From NCBI GenBank assembly GCA_023399215.1, contig JAEWQJ010000011.1:124001-188000 (forward strand): a stretch of DNA of 64,000 nucleotides, read 5' to 3'. This stretch comes from Methanobacteriota archaeon. Its GTDB lineage: Archaea; Halobacteriota; Methanosarcinia; Methanosarcinales; Methanosarcinaceae. The notes beneath the pieces are model-generated. The model searched no databases and was not told the DNA's origin. It saw only the letters and a program-made list of their open reading frames with translations. Both the position numbers and the translations under genes were made by a program. This document shows, piece after piece, positions 8,027 to 16,731 of this stretch (its first letter is position 1; each line of letters begins with the position of its first letter).

Positions 8027-8941
8027 TTAATATAGTCCTTCCACATCGTGCCCCTCTTCAAGTACAATTTTTTCTTCCAGCACTGTCATATCCGGTTCCG
8101 TTATGTGTTTCCCACTTTCTTTTGGTTTAATTTCTTTTATATTTATATCCATCTGGGGGAACGGAATCTCAATTCCTTCTTTCGTATAAGCGTCAAATAT
8201 TCCTGCAACAAGGTCATTCTTTACGGTTACCATTTCTCCTGTTTTTGCCCAGGCCCTGAGCTGCAAGTTTATCGAGGAATTGGCAAGTTCGGTAGTTACT
8301 ACTGCAGGTTCGGGTTCCTTAAGGATAAGAGGGTGTGTTTTCATTAGATTGAGTGCTATCTCTGTAGCTTTTTCAAGGCTTGAGGAGTAACTTATTCCTA
8401 CATCAACCGAAACTCTTCTTGTAGGCATCCGTGTCATATTAACAATAGAACTTCCCCATACAAGCTTATTCGGGATTGTTATGAGTTGGTTGTCAAGAGT
8501 CAGGAGCTCGGTTGACATGAGCCCTACAGATCTCACTTTTCCGGTTTGTCCGTTCACGGTTACAATCTCTCCCGTGTCAATAGGCCTTATTGCGGCAACA
8601 CATACTCCGGCAGTCAGGTTTGTGAAGGTATCCTGCAGGCCAAGTCCGAGAACAATGCCTATTGCTGCAGAAACTCCTACTATATAGCTATCTACATCAA
8701 AATTTAGACTCTTCAAGAAAATAAGAATAACAATTACATAAAGGAGGATACTTAAAAAGTGGGTGAGAAATTGAACGGTAAGATCCGGAATCTTTGTTTT
8801 CTGTATTCCTCTTCTGAAAACAAGAATAATATACTTTGATAAAACGAACCCCATAACGAGCACTATTACTGCAAAAATCAGCCTGGATACTGTTATCTCG
8901 GTATATGGAATTACCTGTTTCATTATTGTCTCAAAACTCAT
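8027..8941 (-). CDS. Small-conductance mechanosensitive channel (MscS family)
   Basis: 304 aa. Three N-terminal membrane helices (about 17-40, 58-78, 82-105); the third is the glycine/alanine-rich pore helix (GVSAAIGIVLGLGLQ). Then the beta domain (GEIVTVNGQTGKVRSVGLMSTELLTLDNQLITIPN) and the alpha/beta cytosolic domain ending near 262 (EIPFPQMDI). It opens under membrane tension to release solutes in hypo-osmotic shock. The acidic tail of about 35 residues (PDMTVLEEKIVLEEGHD) is beyond the core. ATG start with SD GGAAGG. Confidence 0.9.
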   Translation of the reverse strand: MSFETIMKQVIPYTEITVSRLIFAVIVLVMGFVLSKYIILVFRRGIQKTKIPDLTVQFLTHFLSILLYVIVILIFLKSLNFDVDSYIVGVSAAIGIVLGLGLQDTFTNLTAGVCVAAIRPIDTGEIVTVNGQTGKVRSVGLMSTELLTLDNQLITIPNKLVWGSSIVNMTRMPTRRVSVDVGISYSSSLEKATEIALNLMKTHPLILKEPEPAVVTTELANSSINLQLRAWAKTGEMVTVKNDLVAGIFDAYTKEGIEIPFPQMDINIKEIKPKESGKHITEPDMTVLEEKIVLEEGHDVEGLY

Positions 8942-9056
8942 TTTTACCTTCCTTCTTAATTTTCGTGGAGAATCTCAGTAGATTCTAGTGTAGCTTATTT
9001 AGTATAACTTATTAACAGTACCACTTATTAAAAATACAACTTACTAAAAGTAGAAC

Positions 9057-9160
9057 TTATAAAGAATAGAACTCATGAAGAGTAGGTTTTATGAAGAGTA
9101 TTATAAAGAATAGAACTCATGAAGAGTAGGTTTTATGAAGAGTAGGACTTATAAAGAGTA
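9057..9160. repeat. Perfect 44-bp tandem duplication
   Basis: 9057-9100 and 9101-9144 are identical 44-bp units, followed by a partial third (about 9149-9160), in the 432-bp gap between the MscS gene and the coiled-coil gene. Each unit holds two shorter near-repeats around ATGAAGAGTAGG and ATGAAGAGTA. The perfect match suggests a recent duplication by slippage or recombination. Confidence 0.85.
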
Positions 9161-9373
9161 AACTTCTAAAGTAAAGTGCAGGATTAATACTAATCCTCTA
9201 TTTATCAATATAAAAAGCACTTGATTTCTCTATGTGTCCGTAGATTTTATCTTTCTTTTATTCTGTCTTTTTATTCCCGGAAAGTCTTTTACAGAATAAA
9301 TATTTCATATCATAAGTTTCAAGAATATGCAGAACTAAAGAAATAAGTTAAATAGTTTTATCAAACTCGGGGA

Positions 9374-10690
9374 ATGTCAAGGTTGAAGTGGATTAAAAAG
9401 CTCTTTGGAAAAAAAGAAAGTTCCGATGTGGAGACTGGTCTCAAGGAGATTAGTTTTGAAGACCTACCAGCATGGCTGGATACAAGATCTCAAAAAATCT
9501 CTTCCAGGGTGGAAAAGGATGTATCCGATCTTTTGAGAGAACTTGAAGCTTCGCTTCTAGCACTCAAGGAAAGTAACTCAATGCTTGCGGAGGCTAAAGT
9601 CGAGGGAGACTTTGATGTCAGAGCTGTAAAGCGAGCCAAGAGCAACAGAGAAAATGTGACAAAACAGGTCACAATGTTGATAGATAAAATCAAAGTGAAG
9701 GAAAATAGGGATTTCAGGGCTCTTGAAAGTTTCTATGGGACAGCTACTCAGAGTCTTAATACCTGCCTGGAGCATATGAATCAGAGCTTCAGGTATACCA
9801 GAGGCGTTTTTTCTGAAGAATCAAAAGAAGTTAGCGATAGCCTTGCCAGTCTGGGTAAGATTTTTAACGAGCTTGGAGAGGTAATTCAAGTAAATAAGAA
9901 GGAAATGGACACCATAGAAGCAGCTCAATCGGATAATAATAAAATACAGGAGCTTTTTGCCTCAGTAGCTGCCGAAGAGCTGGAATTTGAGTCCAGAAAT
10001 CGAAAAATTCAGGCTTTAAAGGCTGAAACTTCCGAAGCCAGTCAGGCTCTTGAGAACTTCAGAAAAGGACCCGACTGGCAGAGTTTACAGAAACTTCAGG
10101 CAGAATCTATTGTCGCCAGGGAAAAACTCCGAAAAGCCGAAACAGGCTTGAGTTCTCTTGTGCTTCCGCTTTCGGGGCATATCTCAAGAATTAAGAAACT
10201 TCATGAAAGTGGCAGGTATACCTTAAATCCAGAAGTAAAGAAACAGCTCGATATTTGCCTTGAAGCTCCTATACACGTAAATCCTTCTTTTTTCCCAGAA
10301 CTTCAAAAAATATTCGAGGACAATGCCCTGGATATGCAAGCCCAGAAAAAAGAAAAAGCTCTGTTACAGGTAAAAGCTGCAATCTCAAACTTTCCAGAGC
10401 GGAAAAAAGAGTATCTTGAAGCCCTGAAAGAGTTTGAGGCAAAGAAAGCTGAACTCGAAAGCTCGAATACCGGAAAGCTGATTGAGCTCGAACATAAGGA
10501 AGTTGAACTTCTGAGCAGGACTCGCTCGCTTGAAGAGGACATTATGGATTCTGAAAAGAAGCTGGCCGCTTTAAGGGAAGAACTGGAACACCAAAAGAAA
10601 AAGCTTCTTTCCAGTCTCAGTTTAATCAATAGCGATCTGCATGTGAACTTCCCGAGTCCTGTTTCGGGAGAACGTCATGAGTTCAGTTAA
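9374..10690 (+). CDS. Coiled-coil protein of unknown function
   Basis: 438 aa, cytosolic, nearly all charged helix. Long heptad-rich stretches run from about 45 to 260 and 325 to 425, with a less helical bridge at 265-320. No catalytic motif. It resembles archaeal chromosome- or cell-structure coiled-coil proteins only in general shape, and the function is not recognised. The last 14 codons run through DNA (10651-10680) that resembles the head of the GC-rich intergenic repeat found downstream, so the C-terminal tail NFPSPVSGERHEFS may have been added by repeat insertion. The ATG is almost touching a GGGGA, so the transcript may be leaderless. Confidence 0.65.
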   Translation: MSRLKWIKKLFGKKESSDVETGLKEISFEDLPAWLDTRSQKISSRVEKDVSDLLRELEASLLALKESNSMLAEAKVEGDFDVRAVKRAKSNRENVTKQVTMLIDKIKVKENRDFRALESFYGTATQSLNTCLEHMNQSFRYTRGVFSEESKEVSDSLASLGKIFNELGEVIQVNKKEMDTIEAAQSDNNKIQELFASVAAEELEFESRNRKIQALKAETSEASQALENFRKGPDWQSLQKLQAESIVAREKLRKAETGLSSLVLPLSGHISRIKKLHESGRYTLNPEVKKQLDICLEAPIHVNPSFFPELQKIFEDNALDMQAQKKEKALLQVKAAISNFPERKKEYLEALKEFEAKKAELESSNTGKLIELEHKEVELLSRTRSLEEDIMDSEKKLAALREELEHQKKKLLSSLSLINSDLHVNFPSPVSGERHEFS

Positions 10691-10970
10691 GGCAAAATTA
10701 TAGTTCCCGAGTTTAGACCCAGGAGCGCGGTCTGTTTCGCTTCCCTAGTTCCGTCACCCGAGTCCCGTCACCCGAGTCCCGTCTCGGGAGGACGGTGCCC
10801 TTTTCGTTCACTTCGTTCGCTCAAGAGGGCTGAATTATAGGCTAGAGTAATTAACCGTCTCTGGATGACGGTTCTTTTTCGCTCACTTCTTTCGCTCAAG
10901 CGGATTCATTTATTTATAAAGAAGTTTAGCTTCATTCGAGTTTCGTTTCGCTTGAGTTTCGTTTTCAATA
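10651..10970. repeat. Cluster of degenerate GC-rich repeat pieces
   Basis: Pieces of one repeat family lie end to end: a head-like copy in the coding end (10651-10680), CCCGAGTTTAGACC at 10708, the full copy at 10757-10838, and a degenerate tail (GGATGACGGTTCTTTTTCGCTCACTT... to AAGCGG) at 10863-10901. The arrangement suggests repeated insertion at the same site. Confidence 0.6.
10757..10838 (+). repeat. 82-bp intergenic repeat, copy 1
   Basis: Matches 31434-31515 in inverted orientation with one mismatch over 82 bp. It begins with a perfect stem CCCGAG-TCCCGT-CTCGGG and contains the TTCGTTCACTTCGTTCGCTC motif. No protein is encoded. The high identity over 20 kb points to a mobile or recombining non-coding element. 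Confidence 0.9.
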
Positions 10971-11126
10971 ATATGAGTGATTGAAATAATTTTTCACGGT
11001 TACTGTTTTTTGCACTCATGGAAAATCAGGTTGGTAAGGTCTTGGATTTTTACTCAAAACTGCATAGTTTATGTACTCTGACAGTTTTTACCTCCTTCAA
11101 TAAAGTTTAAGAAAAGAGGTTTGGCA

Positions 11127-11858
11127 ATGACAGAGGCGCTTTACTTCCTTGATTGTTACCTGAAAGAATTCGAAGCAACTGTCGAAAAAGTTACAGATAA
11201 TAAATTTGTGGTTCTTGACCGTACGGCTTTTTATCCCGAAAGCGGGGGCCAGCCCAGCGATACCGGAAAGTTAATTCGTGAATCCGATGGGGCTGAGTTT
11301 AATGTCCTGTATGTGGGTAAGTTCAATGGAGATATCAGTCACGAGATAGATGGTGAAAATATTTCTAATGGATTAAAAGCAGGGGACAAAGTCAAAGGAT
11401 TCATAGACTGGGATCGTCGTTACAGGCATATGCGTATGCATACGGCGACTCACGTAATCGCGAACGTAATTGAAAAGGAGGCTGGGGCTCAAATTACCGG
11501 AAATCAGCTTGGTCTTGACCAGAGCAGAGTGGATTTCAGTCTTGAGGTTTTTGATAGGGATAAGTTTGCCGAATATGAAAAAATTGCTAATGACCTTATA
11601 GCCCGGAAAAACCCTGTTAATCGCTACCTTGTAAGCCGCAAAGAAGCCGAAGAAAAGCTCTCACGGTTAACCACGCTGGCAAAAGGCTTTTCTGACGAAA
11701 TAAAAGAAGTGCGCATCGTCGAAATAGAAGGAGTCACGATCGAAGCCTGTGGAGGGACACATGTTAAAAATACCGAGGAAATAAAAGGCATAAAGGTCAT
11801 AAAACTCCAGAATAAAGGGAAGAGCAACAGGAGAATGTACTTTACACTCGTGGATTAA
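11127..11858 (+). CDS. alaX: Alanyl-tRNA editing protein AlaX
   Basis: 243 aa, free-standing editing domain that hydrolyses mischarged Ser-tRNA(Ala) or Gly-tRNA(Ala). The zinc-binding HxxxH is in MHTATHV (near residues 107-111), and the second metal motif CGGTHV lies near 209. The N-terminal AlaRS-like beta barrel (FYPESGGQPSDTG) is present, so it is the longer AlaX-M type rather than the short one. ATG at 11127 chosen because AAGAGGT ends seven bases before; an in-frame TTG six bases earlier would sit on the SD. Single gene. Confidence 0.9.
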   Translation: MTEALYFLDCYLKEFEATVEKVTDNKFVVLDRTAFYPESGGQPSDTGKLIRESDGAEFNVLYVGKFNGDISHEIDGENISNGLKAGDKVKGFIDWDRRYRHMRMHTATHVIANVIEKEAGAQITGNQLGLDQSRVDFSLEVFDRDKFAEYEKIANDLIARKNPVNRYLVSRKEAEEKLSRLTTLAKGFSDEIKEVRIVEIEGVTIEACGGTHVKNTEEIKGIKVIKLQNKGKSNRRMYFTLVD

Positions 11859-11885
11859 TCTCCAGATCAAACCTGAACTTTTTCT

Positions 11886-11975
11886 TTATTACAACGGGAG
11901 TGCAGAGGGTCACGAATACCCCATCCTTTAGGGTGGGGTGACCGCACGCAATTTGATTTTTATTTTCTTTTTATT
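11886..11975. repeat. Intergenic repeat, copy 2, with GC-rich hairpin
   Basis: Second copy of the 4707-4758 element. Here it has the hairpin ACCCCATCC-TTTA-GGGTGGGGT (11918-11939). Hairpins of this form are common at the right ends of IS200/IS605-type elements in archaea and bacteria, so this may be a relic of one, or a terminator derived from it. No transposase is next to it. Confidence 0.5.
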
Positions 11976-12085
11976 ACCTTTTAAAATTTGGAGTTTTTTG
12001 TAAAACAGGCAGAGATTTAAGCTCTAATCTGTTTTTCGGGAATTTTTCAGTTTTCTACTTTTCATATCTAAAGTCGGTTACTTCT

Positions 12086-13117
12086 TTAATTCATCCTGAA
12101 CAGTACCATTAAAAAAGCCGCATAAAAGGCGATTAAAGTTCCGCCTTCCCACCTTTTTATTTCCCAGTCTGTGCTGATAAACACGAGAAGCATTATGCTT
12201 ATCAAAATCATAGCCGGAGCCGTAAAGAATAGACTTATTTGTTCGACAGCTACCGGATAGATTAATCCGGAAAATCCTAAGATTAAAAATACGTTTGCGA
12301 TATTTGAGCCTATAATATTACCAAGGGCTATGCTCCCTAAACCCTGCTTTGCTGCAGATAGTGTCACTACAAGCTCTGGAAGGGATGTGCCAACGGCTAC
12401 GAGAGTGGTACCTATTATAGTTTCAGGAACTCCAAGGAGTTCTGCAAAGAAGATTGATTTGTTCACAAAGTACTTTGCCCCGATTATAATTGCTCCGCAA
12501 CTTAATACTAGAACCAGTATGTCTTTTGTGAAACCTTCTCTGGACTGGCAGTTTTCACCGTTAGCGTTGTCATTTCTTATGCAATTGAGCTTTTGCCTTG
12601 CGCTGCGTATACACTCAAACTTTAAAAAGTATATTATAAACTCTTTAAACTGTAGTTTCCCTTTGTATTTATCGTTTTCTTCAAACAGGAAAAACACATA
12701 CGCAATGAAGATCAGTATGAAAAAGACTGATTCTAGTATTGAGAGCTTCCTGTTCAGAATAAAAACAAAGAAAAGCACAGCTGCAAAGAGCATGACATAG
12801 CCATCTCTCCTGAGCATCTCTATTTCAGTTTTCACTGGGGAAATAACTGCAGCCAGTCCGACAATAAGCCCTATATTTGCGATGTTTGATCCAATGATAT
12901 TTCCTATTACGATACCGCTTGCATGCTGGAGAGAAGCAGTTATTGATGAAGCAAGTTCAGGAATTGACGTTCCAACTGCGACAAGTGTCAAACCTATAAC
13001 AAATTCGGAAACACCAAGCTTCTCTGCAATTGTTGAAGCTGATTTTACAAAATAATCTGAACCTTTGACCAAAAGAACAAGGCCAAGTAGAAAGATTAAA
13101 AGATTTTCTGCGATCAT
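12086..13117 (-). CDS. Calcium/sodium antiporter (CaCA family, YrbG-like)
   Basis: 343 aa, about ten membrane helices in two homologous halves. Each half carries the alpha-repeat signature: AVGTSIPELASSI near residue 47 and AVGTSLPELVVTL near 240, each followed by GNIIGSNIANI/V, containing the ion-binding Glu, Asn and Ser. The charged loop between the halves (about 150-190) is cytosolic. Exchanges Ca2+ for Na+ across the cell membrane. ATG start. Single gene. Confidence 0.9.
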   Translation of the reverse strand: MIAENLLIFLLGLVLLVKGSDYFVKSASTIAEKLGVSEFVIGLTLVAVGTSIPELASSITASLQHASGIVIGNIIGSNIANIGLIVGLAAVISPVKTEIEMLRRDGYVMLFAAVLFFVFILNRKLSILESVFFILIFIAYVFFLFEENDKYKGKLQFKEFIIYFLKFECIRSARQKLNCIRNDNANGENCQSREGFTKDILVLVLSCGAIIIGAKYFVNKSIFFAELLGVPETIIGTTLVAVGTSLPELVVTLSAAKQGLGSIALGNIIGSNIANVFLILGFSGLIYPVAVEQISLFFTAPAMILISIMLLVFISTDWEIKRWEGGTLIAFYAAFLMVLFRMN

Positions 13118-14172
13118 AATTACATCTGGTCTATTTGTCTTGAATTTACTGATAGTGATCTTGTCTCTTATCTGGAAACTCCTATATTAAAGGTTTTCAG
13201 TAGAAGAAGAAACGAATCTCTTCTATATGCCAGGCAACTGAAGATTTTTCAGTAGCAGGCAAATGATTTATCTGGCGCTTTTATAAGAAGATAAGTCTTG
13301 ATTTCTGGTAGTATGGAAGTATTATAGATAATATATATCTTCATCCCGTAGACTTATCATTAGGTTTATATTATAAAATTACTTTTCAAAACGATAAGCT
13401 GAAATCATATCAATTTATTTTCATGTGATCTCTCTGATCTTCAGTAGCTTTCAAGAACGTTTTTCTAAATATGTTGCGAATTTATTTCCTTATGAAGTGA
13501 TTTTTCGGCATTGACTACTCTATTCAAGAGACTTTCTTCCTTAAACTTGACTTTTTTAAACCAGGCTATCTATGAGGGCATACCTTTCAATATATGCTAA
13601 CCAAAAACCCTAGTTTAGAGACATATTCAGTTTTTAATTCTAAAAAAAAGCAATAAGCTGCTGGATCTAAATAGTCATCTTCTGCCAAACGTTTGAGTTG
13701 AATTCTTTTTTATATTATATTTTACATAATACTCAATGGTGGGTGGGCTACTAATTGGGGAAGGCAATAGCTACCTGAATCCAGGAAAGTGAACTTGCAA
13801 TAAGTAATCCACGCCAGGCTGAAGAATCTATAACCGGCGGAGAATAGGTTATCCTGCAAGTAGAGACTACCTTGTAAAGTTTGCCGAAGGTGAACAGGCA
13901 AGCAATAATGTTCTGGATCTTCTAAAAGGATAATAGAGTATAACAGCCTTGAGTGGTTACCAGGAAAATCGGGCGTCTGAAAAGAGAAAGCATCAAATCG
14001 CCAAACCCAAAAAAGTACTGATTTACTAAGCAGGTGTTTTAGAACAGTACTTCTCTAGTCCCAGTGGTGCCTAAATAATAGCTTACTCTCTGCAAGAGGC
14101 AAGTTCTTGAACATCATATAATCAATATAACCGAGAAAACTATATATAATATATAAAAAGTGGGGGGAATTT
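13118..14172. other. Long intergenic region
   Basis: 1.05 kb without an intact gene. The first 600 bp are AT-rich with nothing recognisable. From about 13735 the base composition becomes gene-like and includes the DUF2795-like relic described separately. The last 60 bp hold the promoter of the tandem DUF2795 genes (AACTATATATAATATATAAA near 14138-14157). Confidence 0.5.
13823..13933 (+). pseudogene. DUF2795-like gene relic
   Basis: A 36-codon frame without a start, with IGYPASRDYLVKFAEGEQASNN..LDLLKG before the stop. This resembles the DUF2795 core seen intact 240 bp downstream (Y-P-x-x-K/R-x-x-L-V/I-x-x-A near the start and VLxxL near the end). The segment before it in another frame (QAEESITGGE) suits the same family's upstream linker, which suggests a frameshift. 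Probably a decayed paralogue. Confidence 0.4.
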
Positions 14173-14361
14173 ATGCAAACCAGTCCAATTGAAGTTCAGA
14201 AGGCTTTGAAGAATATAGATTATCCCGTAAATAAGAAGCAGCTTATCGCTCACGCTAAGAAGCACAATGCTAGTGATAAGGTAATTGAGGTTCTGGAAGA
14301 CCTTCCTGAAAAGGAGTACACCAATGCAGCAGCTGTCAGTAAGGAGTTTCAGGGAAAATAA
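14173..14361 (+). CDS. DUF2795 domain protein, copy 1
   Basis: 62 aa, a single DUF2795 domain: IEVQKALKNIDYPVNKKQL, then VIEVLEDLPEKEYTNAAAVSKEF. The family is small, helical, widespread in bacteria and methanogens, of unknown function, sometimes stress induced. A strong SD GGGGGGAATTT precedes the ATG. Copy 2 follows after 18 bp. The two proteins differ at three positions only (N/D, D/N, K/E in the middle). Confidence 0.8.
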   Translation: MQTSPIEVQKALKNIDYPVNKKQLIAHAKKHNASDKVIEVLEDLPEKEYTNAAAVSKEFQGK

Positions 14362-14379
14362 ACACAAAGGGGGGAATTT

Positions 14380-14568
14380 ATGCAAACCAGTCCAATTGAA
14401 GTTCAGAAGGCTTTAAAGAATATAGATTATCCTGTAAATAAGAAGCAGCTTATCGCGCACGCTAAAAAACATGACGCCAGCAATGAAGTAATTGAAGTTC
14501 TCGAGGATCTTCCTGAAAAGGAGTATACCAATGCTGCAGCTGTCAGCAAGGAATTCCAGGGAAAATAA
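14380..14568 (+). CDS. DUF2795 domain protein, copy 2
   Basis: 62 aa, tandem duplicate of the gene before it, with a repeat period of 207 bp that includes the SD. Most nucleotide differences are silent, so both copies seem to be kept under protein-level selection. A hairpin with a T-tract follows at 14640, so the pair is probably one transcript. Confidence 0.8.
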   Translation: MQTSPIEVQKALKNIDYPVNKKQLIAHAKKHDASNEVIEVLEDLPEKEYTNAAAVSKEFQGK

Positions 14569-14639
14569 CCTTACTTAGAGTCACGAAGGCATTAAATGGG
14601 GAGCGAGTAAAAAAGGCTCTCTTTTTATCCAAATAAAAG

Positions 14640-14664
14640 AGGAGGCTAGTAACCCTCCTTTTTT
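14640..14664 (+). terminator. Hairpin-T-tract terminator after the DUF2795 pair
   Basis: AGGAGG (14640-14645) can pair with CCTCCT (14654-14659), followed by a run of Ts. It sits 70 bp after the second DUF2795 gene. Confidence 0.55.
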
Positions 14665-14782
14665 CTCCGGAATGCAGTATTTGATCAGGATTTCTGGGCT
14701 ATTTCTGTGACGACTTCAGTGCTAAAATTTGGCAAGGATAATACAAGGATAAAAATACTGTAAATGTTCTGATAAATTCTAT

Positions 14783-14830
14783 AATATGTTATATAATATG
14801 TTATATGATATGTTATATGATATGTTATAA
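14783..14830. repeat. Four 12-bp tandem repeats
   Basis: AATATGTTATAT twice, then GATATGTTATAT and GATATGTTATAA. Located in the 605-bp AT-rich gap between the DUF2795 genes and the zinc-ribbon gene. Confidence 0.8.
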
Positions 14831-14934
14831 AGTATAGTTATATTGTGAAATTTTATGAAAAACAGATTAATTTTAACTAAAATAATAGTACATATCTTAG
14901 TTTTAGTTCCTTAAATATTACTTCAGGAAATTTA

Positions 14935-15015
14935 AATATTGACGGAATTTAATGCAACACTTGAATATTAATGGAGTTTAATGCTAACTCGAATATTACT
15001 GGAGTTTAATGCGGT
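14935..15015. repeat. Three imperfect repeats of about 28 bp
   Basis: Units start with AATATT and carry GG(A)GTTTAATGC: 14935-14963, 14964-14991, 14992-15015. A looser version (AAGCTTAATGCAGTAAG) follows near 15110. No gene lies in this gap. Spacing near 28 bp (under three helical turns) could allow repeated protein binding. Confidence 0.6.
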
Positions 15016-15273
15016 AAATATTTCAATAATTTAAATAAAACCGCATGGTTTACTGGAATAAATTACGAAACACTTGGCTCAAAATGCAAGAAATCGTTGA
15101 GCTCTTAATAAAGCTTAATGCAGTAAGAATAAATATCATTATACTAGATATTAATAATTCAATTAGTTCATCGAGACCCCAGACAATAACATGTTCATAA
15201 ATGAGGCTCTTTTTGAATTATTTGATACTTCTCTTTGTGTGAACTTTAACGAAATATCATAGGGGAAATCATA

Positions 15274-15468
15274 ATGGAAAGAAAAGGTTCCCAGAGTAGG
15301 GATCGGGGTTCCAGCAGAGAACGTGGCTATGGTAAAGGGCCACAGACGATGTACAAAGCAAAGTGCTCAGATTGTGGCGAAGAAACAGAGGTGCCTTTCA
15401 AGCCGGATCCTGACAGGCCGGTCTACTGCAGGGAGTGTTACGCAAAGCGCAAACCAAAAAGGTATTAA
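15274..15468 (+). CDS. Small zinc-ribbon protein with basic, Ser/Arg/Gly-rich N-terminus
   Basis: 64 aa. Residues 1-25 are a flexible basic tail (RDRGSSRERGYGKG); residues 27-60 form a two-CxxC zinc ribbon (KAKCSDCGEETEVPF...VYCRECYAKRK). This C-x2-C...C-x2-C form is common in small methanogen and Chloroflexi proteins and looks suited to binding RNA or DNA. The exact role is unknown. SD GGGGA before the ATG. Single gene. Confidence 0.75.
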   Translation: MERKGSQSRDRGSSRERGYGKGPQTMYKAKCSDCGEETEVPFKPDPDRPVYCRECYAKRKPKRY

Positions 15469-15752
15469 TGTATTTGGCATCAAGCCTTGTGTTTTCATTC
15501 TGATTGATGATCTATTTACTTACTGAGGTTACCATTCTTACCTCAATTTTTCTTTTTTCCTTTGCTTTATTTTTATCTTTTCCTTATTTTCTTCTTTCTA
15601 TTACTTTTTTCTTTATATTGCTCGAAACACACTATATGTTAGTTTATATATTTAAAACTGAATAAAATTTGAAAATGAATAGAATTTAAAAATGAATAAA
15701 ATCTAAAAATGAATAAAATCTAAAAATGACGCAGCCCTATATTTTAAGAGTG

Positions 15753-16106
15753 TTATTCCAGTTCCTGGGTTTCGAGTTCTCTTTCTAACTGCGTTATATC
15801 CAGAGACACTCGAAAGAGAGCATCCCTTCCTATATCCCTTACCTCAATTTCTACGGGTTGAGCCAACGTAGCTTTGATGGTTCTCCAATTTTCCCTGAAG
15901 ACATCAATAATTTCCCATGGGCCGGCAGAACTATCTTTAATCCTATCTCGGGAAAGTTGTAAAAGCAGGTGTTTCTTTTCGGTAGGGGTGAGATTTTCGA
16001 TTCCTTTGACCTCTAATTCACTTACAGCCGCTTCGTCCATTTTGGATCGAGCTATCATTGGCTCTCCAGGCTCATCTTTTATTTTATTTGTCGCTTTTCT
16101 TTCCAT
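15753..16106 (-). CDS. Unknown protein downstream of TIR gene
   Basis: 117 aa, acidic, soluble, not recognised. Helical middle (LTPTEKKHLLLQLSRDRIK) and a beta-rich end (VEIEVRDIGRDALFRVSLDITQLERELETQ). The ATG at 16106 is chosen because AAAGGGGGC lies seven bases upstream; an upstream in-frame ATG at 16133 has no SD. The same AAGGGGG-type SD precedes the Pro-Glu-rich gene of this group. Last of three minus-strand genes with a TIR gene, so it may work with the TIR protein. Confidence 0.6.
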   Translation of the reverse strand: MERKATNKIKDEPGEPMIARSKMDEAAVSELEVKGIENLTPTEKKHLLLQLSRDRIKDSSAGPWEIIDVFRENWRTIKATLAQPVEIEVRDIGRDALFRVSLDITQLERELETQELE

Positions 16107-16219
16107 CAATTTGCCCCCTTTATCTGTTCCCAACCCAGTTGCTAATCAATAATTAGAGTATAGGTCTGAAGGTTCTTGGGTCCAGGTAAATATTTTTCTG
16201 GCAGTAACTGCATCTTGTC

Positions 16220-16710
16220 TCAAGGTGCGTCCCTGCAAGAAGAGCTCTCTACCTCTTCCTGAGGTGAAATATACTGCGTCATTTCCTCTCCACAATAGGG
16301 GCACGTTATCTTTAGCCAGTCAAGCCTGGTTAGTTCTCTCAGGTTCTGTATTAGTTTTCCCAGAGCATCTTCATAAGCTTCAGGAGAAAAGACAATAGGC
16401 TGGAGATGGTGTATAAGGATAGGTAATTCGACTCCCGTTTCTACCAGCGGAATTATAAGCTGGTCGGCTCCGATTGCAAGGCCAATCTCCTGATTTACTT
16501 CTGGAGACACTGCACCTTTCTGTGTGAGGATCGGGATAACACAATCTGATTGGCGAATACCAAAACGTATCCTTTCACCTTGGGAAAGAATTCTAGCTTT
16601 TCTGTACAGGGATGAAAAGCTTTCCAGCTCCACGGCCCATAGAGCTCTGGCAAGTTCCTGAGCAAGTGGTTCGTCCTGCTCACAGTGAGCTATATAAATT
16701 TTCGAGTCAT
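16220..16710 (-). pseudogene. TIR-domain gene with one-base frameshift near the start
   Basis: Most of a TIR protein (about 160 aa if restored). In one frame, KIYIAHCEQDEPLAQELARAL then IRQSDCVIPILTQKG and SPEVNQEIGLAI (with the candidate catalytic Glu) and IIPLVE follow the TIR order. This frame has no start codon. An ATG at 16710 reads MTRK and then hits a stop; one extra A in the AAAA run (near 16699-16702) would join MTRK to IYIAHCEQ exactly. The C-terminus adds a CPYC half zinc-ribbon. TIR domains commonly cleave NAD or make signalling molecules in defence. The shift may be a true mutation, a phase switch or a sequence error. Confidence 0.6.
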
Positions 16711-16731
16711 AGCTGTCTTACTTTACCGAAA

